A DNA stretch of 64,000 nt from CAWDBV01 sp963800705 (GTDB taxonomy: Bacteria > Actinomycetota > Thermoleophilia > Solirubrobacterales > 70-9): positions 682,001-746,000 of the forward strand of contig CAWDBV010000005.1 in the NCBI GenBank assembly GCA_963800705.1, in the 5' to 3' direction. The notes beneath the pieces were generated by a model that made no database searches, was not told the DNA's origin, and worked only from the letters and a program-made list of their open reading frames with translations. Position numbers and translations under genes: made by a program. Each line of letters starts with the position of its first letter. Position 1 is the first letter of the stretch. Shown in pieces: positions 9,770 through 16,829 of the stretch.

Positions 9770-11050
9770 ATGAAACGGGGGACGCTGAGAGCAGCGGCTA
9801 TTGCGATCACGCTCGGCTTCTGGGGCGCCGCTTTCGGGGGAGTTGAGATCGCCGAGGCCGACGTCGTCTGGCTTTGCAAACCGGGGATGCAGCCCAACCC
9901 CTGCCGAGACTCGCTCGAGACCACGGTTCAGGAATCGGCGAGCTCCTCGCACGTCGAGAGCCCGCCGCTGCCCGCCGACCCCCCGGTCGACTGCTTCTAC
10001 GTCTATCCGACCGTCAGCGGCCAGCTGACCACGAGCTCGAACAAGAACATCGACCCGGAGCTCGTCGCGGTCGCGCAGCAACAGGCCTCGCGCTACTCGC
10101 AGACCTGCCGCGTCTACGCGCCGGTGTATCGGCAGAGGACCCTGCTCGCGCTCACGCTCGGTGACAATTCGCCGGCAGCCGCCCAGCTCGCCTATTCCGA
10201 CGTGCTCGAGGCCTGGAACGAATACCTCGCCAGCCATAACGGCGGCCGCGGCGTCGTTCTGATCGGCCACTCGCAGGGGACGCGGATGCTGCGCCGGCTC
10301 GCCCGCGAGGAGATCGATCCGCGGCCCGAAGTGCGGAATCGGCTGATCTCCGCGATCCTGCTCGGCGCCAACGTCACCGTCCGCAAGGGACAGCGCGCCG
10401 GCGGTGACTTCGCTCAAATCCCCGCCTGCACGAGCCCGGATGAGACCGGCTGCGTGATCGCCTTCTCGGCCTTCAACGAGCCCCCGCCCGCCAACTCGCG
10501 CTTCGGGCGCGTCCCCTCCTCCCCCGACACGACTTTCAACATGCCCACCGGCCCCGACTACGAGGTGCTCTGCACCAACCCGGCATCGCTCGGGGCCAAC
10601 CAGCGCGCTCCTCTCACCTCGTACCTCCGCAGTGAGCCCTTTCCCGGTCTGCTTGGGCTATTCACGACCGTCATGTACGGCGCGCTGCCGCCGCACGCGC
10701 CGACCCCGTGGATCCGGCCCTACGACCGCTACAGCGGCCGCTGTGAGCAGAGCAATGGCGCCAACGTACTGATGATCGAATCGATCGACGGCGCTCGCAG
10801 GCTCAATCCGTCACCGGAGCCGAGCTGGGGCCTTCACCTCGCCGACGCCAACATCGCGCTCGGCGACCTTGTCGGCGTGGTCGTGCGGCAGGCCGCCACG
10901 TACCTGGCCGGAAGCCCGCAGCCGCCGATGCCCGCCGGCGGCACCGCAGCCGGCGGTGCGGCAAACACGGCCAAGGCTAGAAAGCGGAAGCGGTGCAAGA
11001 AGCGCGGCTCGAAGAAGCGCAAGCGACAACGCTGCCGCCGATCTCGATAG
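9770..11050 (+). CDS. Secreted DUF3089 alpha/beta-hydrolase with basic Cys tail
   Basis: 426-residue exported protein. A signal peptide (MKRGTLRAAAIAITLGFW...) is followed by a DUF3089-type hydrolase domain: VDCFYVYPTVSGQ near the start of the domain and the nucleophile elbow GHSQGTRML near residue 165. A C-terminal catalytic histidine is likely in SWGLHLADANIALGDL. Substrate is unknown. The protein ends in a two-cysteine Lys/Arg tail (CKKRGSKKRKRQRCRRSR) after an Ala/Gly linker. It is transcribed in the same direction as the M23 lipoprotein immediately downstream. Confidence 0.8.
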   Translation: MKRGTLRAAAIAITLGFWGAAFGGVEIAEADVVWLCKPGMQPNPCRDSLETTVQESASSSHVESPPLPADPPVDCFYVYPTVSGQLTTSSNKNIDPELVAVAQQQASRYSQTCRVYAPVYRQRTLLALTLGDNSPAAAQLAYSDVLEAWNEYLASHNGGRGVVLIGHSQGTRMLRRLAREEIDPRPEVRNRLISAILLGANVTVRKGQRAGGDFAQIPACTSPDETGCVIAFSAFNEPPPANSRFGRVPSSPDTTFNMPTGPDYEVLCTNPASLGANQRAPLTSYLRSEPFPGLLGLFTTVMYGALPPHAPTPWIRPYDRYSGRCEQSNGANVLMIESIDGARRLNPSPEPSWGLHLADANIALGDLVGVVVRQAATYLAGSPQPPMPAGGTAAGGAANTAKARKRKRCKKRGSKKRKRQRCRRSR

Positions 11051-11053
11051 GCT
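11048..11053 (+). promoter_or_regulatory. -10 element (TAGGCT) upstream of M23 lipoprotein
   Basis: TAGGCT overlaps the preceding stop codon and ends 6 nt before an in-frame ATC at 11060, the position where a leaderless start would be expected. Confidence 0.35.
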
Positions 11054-11059
11054 CGCGCC

Positions 11060-12319
11060 ATCGTACGTCGACCCGCAAGGTTCATCGCTACTGCCCTTCT
11101 CGTCCCGGCGCTTCTGGCCGTGGGTTGCGGGGACGATGACGACTCCTCGGAGAACGGCACGGCCACGGAGAGCGGTAAGACCGAGGAGGCAAAGCCGCAG
11201 CAGTTCACGCCCGTCGTCGCCTCGACGCTCGGCGAGCTGACCGCGCCCGTGAAGGGCACCGACGGCAAGTTCCACGTCGTCTATGAGCTCGAGCTGACGA
11301 ACGCGAAGCTGTCCCCGGCGACGCTGCAAAAGGTCGAGGTGCTGGATGCAGCGGACGAGTCGCGGGTGCTGGCAACGCTGGAGGGCGAGGACCTGGTCGG
11401 GAACCTGGCGGCGCTGAGCACGCTGCCCGCCGAGGATGCGGACATCGAGCCCGACGGCTCGCGGCTCTTGTACATCGACATCCCGTTCGACTCGGCCGCT
11501 GACGCGCCCGACACTCTCGAGCATCGCCTTACGCTGCTCGGCGCCGAGAACCCGGGCGCGACCGAGCCGACCGAGCTCAGCTACACGATCACCCCCTTCG
11601 ACATCGGCACCAAGGAGCCGGCGACGCTCGACGCGCCGCTTGCCGGCGACAACTGGGTCGCGGTCAACGGCTGCTGCGAACCGGGCCACATCCATCGCGA
11701 CGCGGTTCAGAGTGCGAACGGCAAGCTCTGGGACTCGCAGCGATTCGCGATCGACTACATGCGCCTCGATGAGAGCGGCAGAGTGGTGACCGGGGACGTG
11801 TCGAATCCCGACAGCTACACCCAGTACGGCGCCGATGTGCTCGCGGTCGCTGATGGAACCGTCGTCAGCACGATCAACGACCTACCTGACCAGGTGCCCG
11901 GTGCCCTTCCCGATCCCGGTTCATTCGAATCGCTCGAAGACGTCGACGGCAACGCGGTCATCCTCGATCTCGGAGGCGGCGTGTTCGGGTTCTACGCCCA
12001 TCTCCAGGAGGGCTCTGTTGCGGTCCAGCCGGGCGACGAGGTGAAGACGGGCGACAAGCTCGGCCTGCTCGGCAACTCGGGGAACACCACCGCGCCGCAC
12101 CTGCACTTCCACCTGATGACCTCGCCCGAGGCGATCGCCGCCGACGGCATCCCCTACACGATCGACTCCTTCGAGTACGCAGGCGAGATTCCGCCGAAGG
12201 TCTTTGACGCTTCCGAGGACCTCACCGACGACTTCAGCGTCGGGAAGCTCGCCACGCCCGAGCCGCGCGAGAACGAGCTCCCGCTCAACCTGTCGATCGT
12301 CGACTTCCCGGGCGAATAG
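11060..12319 (+). CDS. M23-family metallopeptidase lipoprotein (start codon unclear)
   Basis: Cell-wall endopeptidase-like lipoprotein, about 419 residues. The peptidase domain has the zinc-site pattern FAIDYM followed by GADVLAVADGTVVS, then YAHLQEG and the HxH motif HLHFHLM near the C-terminal third, as in LytM-type M23 domains. Upstream of the first canonical start (GTG at 11120) the frame encodes a complete lipoprotein signal, VRRPARFIATALLVPALLAVGC, with the lipobox cysteine at codon ~24. Starting at 11120 would discard almost all of it. No ATG, GTG or TTG exists there: the candidates are ATC (11060) or GTA (11063). A one-base change would give a normal start. Its 3' end overlaps the convergent DUF192 gene by 35 bp. 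Confidence 0.8.
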   Translation: MVRRPARFIATALLVPALLAVGCGDDDDSSENGTATESGKTEEAKPQQFTPVVASTLGELTAPVKGTDGKFHVVYELELTNAKLSPATLQKVEVLDAADESRVLATLEGEDLVGNLAALSTLPAEDADIEPDGSRLLYIDIPFDSAADAPDTLEHRLTLLGAENPGATEPTELSYTITPFDIGTKEPATLDAPLAGDNWVAVNGCCEPGHIHRDAVQSANGKLWDSQRFAIDYMRLDESGRVVTGDVSNPDSYTQYGADVLAVADGTVVSTINDLPDQVPGALPDPGSFESLEDVDGNAVILDLGGGVFGFYAHLQEGSVAVQPGDEVKTGDKLGLLGNSGNTTAPHLHFHLMTSPEAIAADGIPYTIDSFEYAGEIPPKVFDASEDLTDDFSVGKLATPEPRENELPLNLSIVDFPGE

Positions 12320-12632
12320 GCGACAGCGCCTGAGGCAGTTCGAGCACCGCGTCGGCCGCGCGGCAGCCGACGACGCGGCCGGGCCCCACGCCGCGAACCG
12401 TCCGGACCACCTCCCCGCTCGCATCGATGAAGTAGAGGTCGAGCCGGAACAGCATCCCGAGCGTGTGGATGCTGCGGCAGCGCGGCATCAGCAGGCCCAG
12501 GCCCGCGCGTGAGCGCCGGAGCAGCGCCAGCCCGAGCAGGCGCGAGCGGCGCGACTCGGCGACCCTGACCTCGAGCCCGAGCACGGTCGCGACCGAGAGC
12601 CGCCGCAGCCGTCGGGCGAGCCGTTCGTCCAT
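12285..12632 (-). CDS. DUF192 family protein
   Basis: 115-residue protein of the DUF192 (COG1430) family, whose members are small beta-rich proteins of unknown role. The diagnostic block is MPRCRSIHTLGMLFRLDLYFID followed by GPGRVVGCRAADAVLELP. No signal peptide is evident. The ATG at 12632 gives the usual family length. It converges on the M23 gene with a 35-bp overlap and is divergent from the Bax-inhibitor gene. Confidence 0.8.
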   Translation of the reverse strand: MDERLARRLRRLSVATVLGLEVRVAESRRSRLLGLALLRRSRAGLGLLMPRCRSIHTLGMLFRLDLYFIDASGEVVRTVRGVGPGRVVGCRAADAVLELPQALSPIRPGSRRSTG

Positions 12633-12675
12633 GAAGACATGAGTCGAACCCGGCAATAAGTAGGCTGCCCGCTTC

Positions 12676-13365
12676 ATGGAAGCCGGAACCGCAGTCGCCC
12701 GCCCCGCCGCCGTCGAGTCCGGCTTCCTGCAGCGCGTCTTCATGTGGATGTTCCTCGGGCTCGGGGTCACCGGCGGCGTCGCGGCGCTGATCGGGTCCAA
12801 CGACGAGCTGCTCACGACGATCACCGAGAGCCCGGGAATCGTGATCGGGGTCGTGATCGGCCAGCTCGCGCTCGTCTTCTTCCTTGCCTTCGCGATCAAC
12901 CGGATCTCGCCCGCGGTCGCGACGCTCGCCTTCCTCGCCTACGCGGCGCTGATGGGTGTCACCTTCGCCTTCGTCTTCGAGCTCTACACCGCGCAGTCGA
13001 TCTTCACCACCTTCCTGATCGCGGCGGCGATGTTCGGCGCGCTCGCGGTCTTCGGCGCGGTCACCGACATCGACCTGACCAAGCTCGGGCCGATCCTGTT
13101 CGCGGCGCTGATCGGGCTGATCATCGCCACCGTGGTCAACATCTTCGTCGCCAACTCGACCCTCTACTGGGTGACCACCTACGCCGGGGTGATCATCTTC
13201 GCCGGCCTCACCGCCTACGACATGCAGAAGCTGCAGAAGCTCCACGAGCAGGGCGTAAGCGGCGAGCAGGGCAGCCGGCTGGCGATCTTCGGCGCCCTCC
13301 AGCTCTACCTCGACTTCGTCAACCTCTTCCTCTTCCTGCTGCGGATCTTCGGCCAGCGCCGATAG
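12676..13365 (+). CDS. Bax inhibitor-1/YccA family membrane protein
   Basis: 229-residue polytopic protein with about seven hydrophobic segments and the family hallmarks ESGFLQRVFMWMFLGLGVTG at the N-terminus and TAYDMQKLQKLHEQ near residue 180, with a C-terminal LYLDFVNLFLFLLRIFG helix. Bacterial members are proposed pH-sensitive calcium leak channels. The role here is not testable from sequence. TAGGCT lies 9 nt before the ATG. A 20-bp palindrome follows the stop. Confidence 0.92.
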   Translation: MEAGTAVARPAAVESGFLQRVFMWMFLGLGVTGGVAALIGSNDELLTTITESPGIVIGVVIGQLALVFFLAFAINRISPAVATLAFLAYAALMGVTFAFVFELYTAQSIFTTFLIAAAMFGALAVFGAVTDIDLTKLGPILFAALIGLIIATVVNIFVANSTLYWVTTYAGVIIFAGLTAYDMQKLQKLHEQGVSGEQGSRLAIFGALQLYLDFVNLFLFLLRIFGQRR

Positions 13366-13371
13366 CACTTA

Positions 13372-13391
13372 GAACGTGCAAATGCACGTTC
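13372..13391. repeat. Perfect 20-bp palindrome
   Basis: GAACGTGCA and its exact complement TGCACGTTC flank AA, 6 bp after the Bax-inhibitor stop and 68 bp before the next gene. It has no T-tract, so an operator for the downstream gene is as likely as a terminator. Confidence 0.5.
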
Positions 13392-13458
13392 AGCCCCCCT
13401 GCGGGATATCCGATGCAGTCCCTGATTCGCAACTATCCCCATCACGGCCGCAGGGCCG

Positions 13459-13944
13459 GTGACCAACTTGAGCAGAGACGACACAGCACGACGAGGGAAC
13501 TACGAATCCGGCTCGGACTACGTCCTCGAGTACGGCGACCTCAAGTTCGCCTTCAACGAGGACGACTTCGCGCAGCGGGTCGAGCAGGCTGCCGTGAAGC
13601 TCAATTTCGTCAACCAGGGACTGACTGAGGAGGAGCTTCACGACCTCCTCGAGCTCGCCGTCAACGGCGAGATCAACGAGCCCTCTTCGGCGCTCGGCGA
13701 GCACGTGAACTCGAACTGGGAGGAGCTCGTCGGCCCCTCGAACCGCAGCCTCGTCCACTGGCTGCGGCGGCTCGTCTTCCGCGGCGCCTGGCTCGACCAG
13801 CGGGTCAAGGAGGGCGAGCTCGACGTCGTCTTCGATGGCGGCAACCAGACCTTCGGCTACGTGCAGCCCGACCGCGACCACGAGGTCATCGAGCTCTCCA
13901 AGGAGCCGTCGTGGTCGGGAGTCGCTTACACCCCCAGCCGCTGA
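13459..13944 (+). CDS. Conserved-looking hypothetical acidic protein
   Basis: 161-residue soluble, acidic protein I do not recognise. It is rich in Glu/Asp and has a helical middle (LTEEELHDLLELAVNGEINEP) and a central SLVHWLRRLVFRGAWLDQRVKEG segment. There is no signal peptide or membrane helix. The GTG at 13459 is the first start; a TTG at 13468 is an alternative, and neither has a good ribosome-binding site. A clear hairpin-T terminator follows the stop, so it forms a single-gene unit between the palindrome at 13372 and the Fur-family gene. Confidence 0.6.
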   Translation: MTNLSRDDTARRGNYESGSDYVLEYGDLKFAFNEDDFAQRVEQAAVKLNFVNQGLTEEELHDLLELAVNGEINEPSSALGEHVNSNWEELVGPSNRSLVHWLRRLVFRGAWLDQRVKEGELDVVFDGGNQTFGYVQPDRDHEVIELSKEPSWSGVAYTPSR

Positions 13945-13969
13945 CCCGGCCCCGGATCCCCCTCTCCCG

Positions 13970-13990
13970 ACCGCCGCAAGGCGGTTTTTC
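13970..13990 (+). terminator. Rho-independent terminator
   Basis: ACCGCC-GCAA-GGCGGT stem with a GCAA tetraloop, followed by TTTTCTCTTT, 25 bp after the hypothetical gene's stop and before the Fur-family gene. Confidence 0.8.
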
Positions 13991-14005
13991 TCTTTGAGAG
14001 GGCGC

Positions 14006-14011
14006 TATCAT
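14006..14011 (+). promoter_or_regulatory. -10 element (TATCAT), leaderless start
   Basis: TATCAT ends 6 nt before the ATG at 14018. The gap TAGTGC holds no ribosome-binding site. Confidence 0.45.
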
Positions 14012-14017
14012 TAGTGC

Positions 14018-14479
14018 ATGGCGAAGGCAGCGACACCGACGGCGCCGGCGAAGCGGAAGTGGGAGAAGCGCGCCGTCGAGACGCTGGCCTCGGAGGGCCA
14101 CCGCGCCGGCGGCGCCCGCACCGCGGTCGTCGACCTGCTCGCGAAGCAGGACTGCTGCCTCTCGGCCCAGCAGATCCACGACCGGCTGCGCTCCGATGAC
14201 CGCAAGATCGGGATCGCGAGCGTCTACCGGGCGCTCGAGCTGCTCGAGGAGCTCGAGCTCGTCCACAAGCTCGACATCGGCGACGGCGGCGCCCGCTTCG
14301 AGCCGGCGCTGCCCGGCGGCGAGCACCACCACCACGTGATCTGCGACAGCTGCGGCGAGGTGACCGCGTTCGAGGACCGCAAGCTCGAGGACGCGATCGA
14401 GAAGCTCGGCGGCCGCCTCGAGCACATGGTCGGCGCCCACGACGTCGTCATTCACGGCACCTGCCGGCGCTGCTCCTAG
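14018..14479 (+). CDS. Fur/Zur-family metalloregulator
   Basis: 153-residue repressor. The N-terminal winged helix (ARTAVVDLLAKQDCCLSAQQIHDRL, IGIASVYRALELLEEL) is followed by a dimerisation domain with the metal-binding cluster GGEHHHHVICDSCGEV and a second CxxC at the C-terminus (CRRC). The two CxxC pairs form the structural zinc site of Fur-like proteins. Whether it senses Fe, Zn or peroxide cannot be told. An N-terminal Ala/Lys extension of ~20 residues precedes the domain. No metal-transport genes are adjacent. Confidence 0.9.
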   Translation: MAKAATPTAPAKRKWEKRAVETLASEGHRAGGARTAVVDLLAKQDCCLSAQQIHDRLRSDDRKIGIASVYRALELLEELELVHKLDIGDGGARFEPALPGGEHHHHVICDSCGEVTAFEDRKLEDAIEKLGGRLEHMVGAHDVVIHGTCRRCS

Positions 14480-14494
14480 CCCTTCAGCGCGCGG

Positions 14495-15628
14495 CTACTT
14501 CTTCTTTTTCTTGACGCACTTGCCGCGCTTCAGCTTGCGGCCCTTCTTGCACTTGATCGGTGCTGCCGCCGGCGGGGCGGGCGTGATGATCAGCGGCGCG
14601 GGGGTCGAGGCGCCCGGTCCGCCGCCGGGGGGCGGCAGCCCGCCGTTGCCTTCGACGTAGGTGAAGCCCGCCGAACAGGCCGAGACGTTATTCGCGTCGT
14701 CATTCGCTGCCGCGTAAACGATCGTGGTCGAGTTATCGGGGACCGTGAGCTGAAGGCCCGGGGCCGCGAAGATCCCGGCGCCGTCGAAGGTGATCGGCGG
14801 CGCCGGCCCGTCACAGTCCGGGGCTCCGAAGAGCGCGACCTGGTTGGCGCCGGAAGAGCTGCCGTAGATGAACGGCATGTTCTCGCTCCCACCCGAGGCC
14901 GGCGTGCTTCCGAGGATCGTCGGCGGATCCGGCGCGATGTTGTCGTGGACGTAGGTGAGGTTATTCGAGCAGTCCGAGGCCGGGTAGTCGACGGCTGCGA
15001 CGGTGACCTGGGCCCGGGCGGAGAATGTGTTGCTCGCGTTCTCGTTCGCGACCGGAGCCGCGAACCCGAGGCCGTCGAACGCAAATTTCGTCCCGCTGGT
15101 AGCGGTCCCGGCGCAATCGGCCTCGTTGTAGACCACCACCGTCACCACCGCAGCTCCCGAGTCCCCGATGACCGACGGAGTCGAGTCATTGCCGGGCGTA
15201 CCCGGATTGGTGTGGGTGATCAGCGGGGGGTCGTTGTGGGTGTAGGAAAAGTTTGTCGCCGAGCAGCCGTAATTGGCACCGGTGCCGTTTGGCCCGTTGA
15301 ACGCGGCGGCGGAGAACTGCGTGGTCGCGTTGTTTGCCGCGACCGGAGCCGAAATCCCGCTGCCGGTGAACTCCGCCTCAGTGCCGGCGGTCGAGGTCCC
15401 GGTGCAGCCCGGCCCGTTGTAGACGAGCACCGACAGAATCGGGGAACCCTGTGTGGTCCCCTTGATCGCGGGATTGGCGTTGGTGCCGGCGAAGGCGGGG
15501 GTACTCGCGGTGACCACGGGGGGCTGGGCGCCCGCCATCGCCGCCGGCGCCATGGCGAGCAGCGCAACTGCGCACGCCCCGAGCGCGGCCAACAGACCGG
15601 ACAGGCGAACCGACGCGGAATCTCTCAT
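14495..15628 (-). CDS. Secreted three-repeat Ig-like protein with basic Cys tail
   Basis: 377-residue exported protein. A signal peptide (residues ~1-33, ending AMAGA) is followed by three ~95-residue repeats. Each starts with a P...P.I.G element and contains V.VYN...C.GT..AGT..aF.G.GI.APVA.N.tT.F.A, ending in C...F.Y. The same module follows the beta-helices of the paralogues at 38-44 kb. A Pro/Ala linker leads to the tail CKKGRKLKRGKCVKKKKK. The ATG at 15628 has an AAAGGGG ribosome-binding site. It is convergent with the Fur gene. Function is unknown; a surface or matrix role is likely. Confidence 0.7.
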   Translation of the reverse strand: MRDSASVRLSGLLAALGACAVALLAMAPAAMAGAQPPVVTASTPAFAGTNANPAIKGTTQGSPILSVLVYNGPGCTGTSTAGTEAEFTGSGISAPVAANNATTQFSAAAFNGPNGTGANYGCSATNFSYTHNDPPLITHTNPGTPGNDSTPSVIGDSGAAVVTVVVYNEADCAGTATSGTKFAFDGLGFAAPVANENASNTFSARAQVTVAAVDYPASDCSNNLTYVHDNIAPDPPTILGSTPASGGSENMPFIYGSSSGANQVALFGAPDCDGPAPPITFDGAGIFAAPGLQLTVPDNSTTIVYAAANDDANNVSACSAGFTYVEGNGGLPPPGGGPGASTPAPLIITPAPPAAAPIKCKKGRKLKRGKCVKKKKK

Positions 15629-15694
15629 CACAGCCCCTTTGTCCCGCCCGTCCATTGTGGCCGGGCAAAACCACCGTACCACCTTCTCGGTACG

Positions 15695-16594
15695 TCAGCC
15701 GGCGAGCGCGGCGACGGCGTCGGGGACACCGCTGTCGGCTGTGGGGAAGCGCGGCGACCATCCGAGCTCGCTCTTGATGCGCGCGTTCGAGGAGCGAGCT
15801 GAGCGCGTCACCGCAGCGACCGGGTCGCTTCCGGCGGCGAGCCGAGCCACCCAGATCGGCACCCGCCGCGGCTTGCCGCGCCCGAGCGCATCGGCCGTCT
15901 TGGCGACGAACTCGTAGAAGCTCAGCGGCTCGTCGTCGACGACGTGGAAGAGCGAGCCGGGCTGCGCCGATTCGGCCGCGTCGACGAAGGCCGCGGCGAC
16001 GTCCTCGACCCGGACCACGTCCCAGAGGTTCTCGCCCGAGCCGATCACCGCGAAGCGCCCCGGCTGCTTGAGGCGGGTCACGAACTCCTCTTCGAACCAG
16101 CCGCCCGGCCCGTAGACATGTGAGGGGCGGATCACGACCGAGTCGAGCGCGGAATCGCGGACCATCCCCTCCCCCTCCTGCTTCGAGCGCCCGTAGGCGG
16201 TCTCGACCGGGAGCGCGGTCTCCTCATCCAGGAGCGCGCCCTTCGCGTCGCCGGTGACGACCGTCGAGGCGAACAGGAATTTCGGCCGCCTGTCGATCGC
16301 GGTGCAGGCCTCGAGCAGGCGGCGGGTCCCCTCGACGTTTGCTTCGCGGATCTTGTCCTCGGAGCGCTGCGAGGCGATCTCGGCGGCGAGGTGGATGACG
16401 GCCTCGGGGCGGCTCTGGCTGACAGCGCGCTGGAGCGATTCGGCGTCGGCGAGGTCGCCGTGGGCCTCGGTCGCGCCCTCGGGCGCCGAGCCCTCGCGGC
16501 GGCAGAGCGCCACCGGCTCGTGGCCGCGGGCGCGGAGCTCGTCGCAGACGTAGCCGCCGAGGAAGCCGCTCGCGCCCGTGACCAGCGCCTTCAA
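15695..16594 (-). CDS. NAD(P)-dependent epimerase/dehydratase (extended SDR)
   Basis: ~299-residue extended short-chain dehydrogenase. It has the Rossmann motif TGASGFLGG at residues 6-14, the catalytic YGRSK with upstream Ser/Thr (FASTVV), and a C-terminal substrate domain (GENLWDVVRVEDVAAAF). The likely substrate is a nucleotide sugar or a steroid/flavonoid-like alcohol; the sequence does not decide. I chose a TTG at 16594 because GGGGGA lies 7 nt upstream and it places the dinucleotide motif where the family has it. A GTG at 16615 would only add an unlikely leader. Confidence 0.85.
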   Translation of the reverse strand: MKALVTGASGFLGGYVCDELRARGHEPVALCRREGSAPEGATEAHGDLADAESLQRAVSQSRPEAVIHLAAEIASQRSEDKIREANVEGTRRLLEACTAIDRRPKFLFASTVVTGDAKGALLDEETALPVETAYGRSKQEGEGMVRDSALDSVVIRPSHVYGPGGWFEEEFVTRLKQPGRFAVIGSGENLWDVVRVEDVAAAFVDAAESAQPGSLFHVVDDEPLSFYEFVAKTADALGRGKPRRVPIWVARLAAGSDPVAAVTRSARSSNARIKSELGWSPRFPTADSGVPDAVAALAG

Positions 16595-16658
16595 GGTCGA
16601 ATCCCCCACGAACACCGCATCGGGCTAGCCTACGGGGGAACCCGGGAAAGGAGAAGAA

Positions 16659-16829
16659 ATGTCACTGCTAGACCGCCTCAAGAGCCTTGGAAACTCAAAG
16701 CAAGGCAAGGACGCAATCGACAAGGCGAAGGACTTCGCCGAGGACCCCAAGAACCGCAAGAAGGTCACCGATGCCGCCGACGACGTAAAGGACGCCGCCG
16801 CCGACGTAGCGAAGAAGGTCAGGAAGTAA
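16659..16829 (+). CDS. Small MT0933-like antitoxin-family protein
   Basis: 56-residue, highly charged helical protein reading MSLLDRLKSLGNSKQGKDAI and continuing DKAKDFAEDPKNRKKVTDAA, ending KKVRK. It resembles short actinobacterial proteins of the Rv0909/MT0933 antitoxin-like family, which share the helical K/D-rich pattern. The AAAGGAG ribosome-binding site 6 nt before the ATG supports expression. No toxin gene is adjacent: its neighbours are a divergent epimerase and the convergent glpD, whose tail it overlaps by 11 bp. It may be a stress-related small helical protein rather than a true antitoxin. Confidence 0.6.
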   Translation: MSLLDRLKSLGNSKQGKDAIDKAKDFAEDPKNRKKVTDAADDVKDAAADVAKKVRK

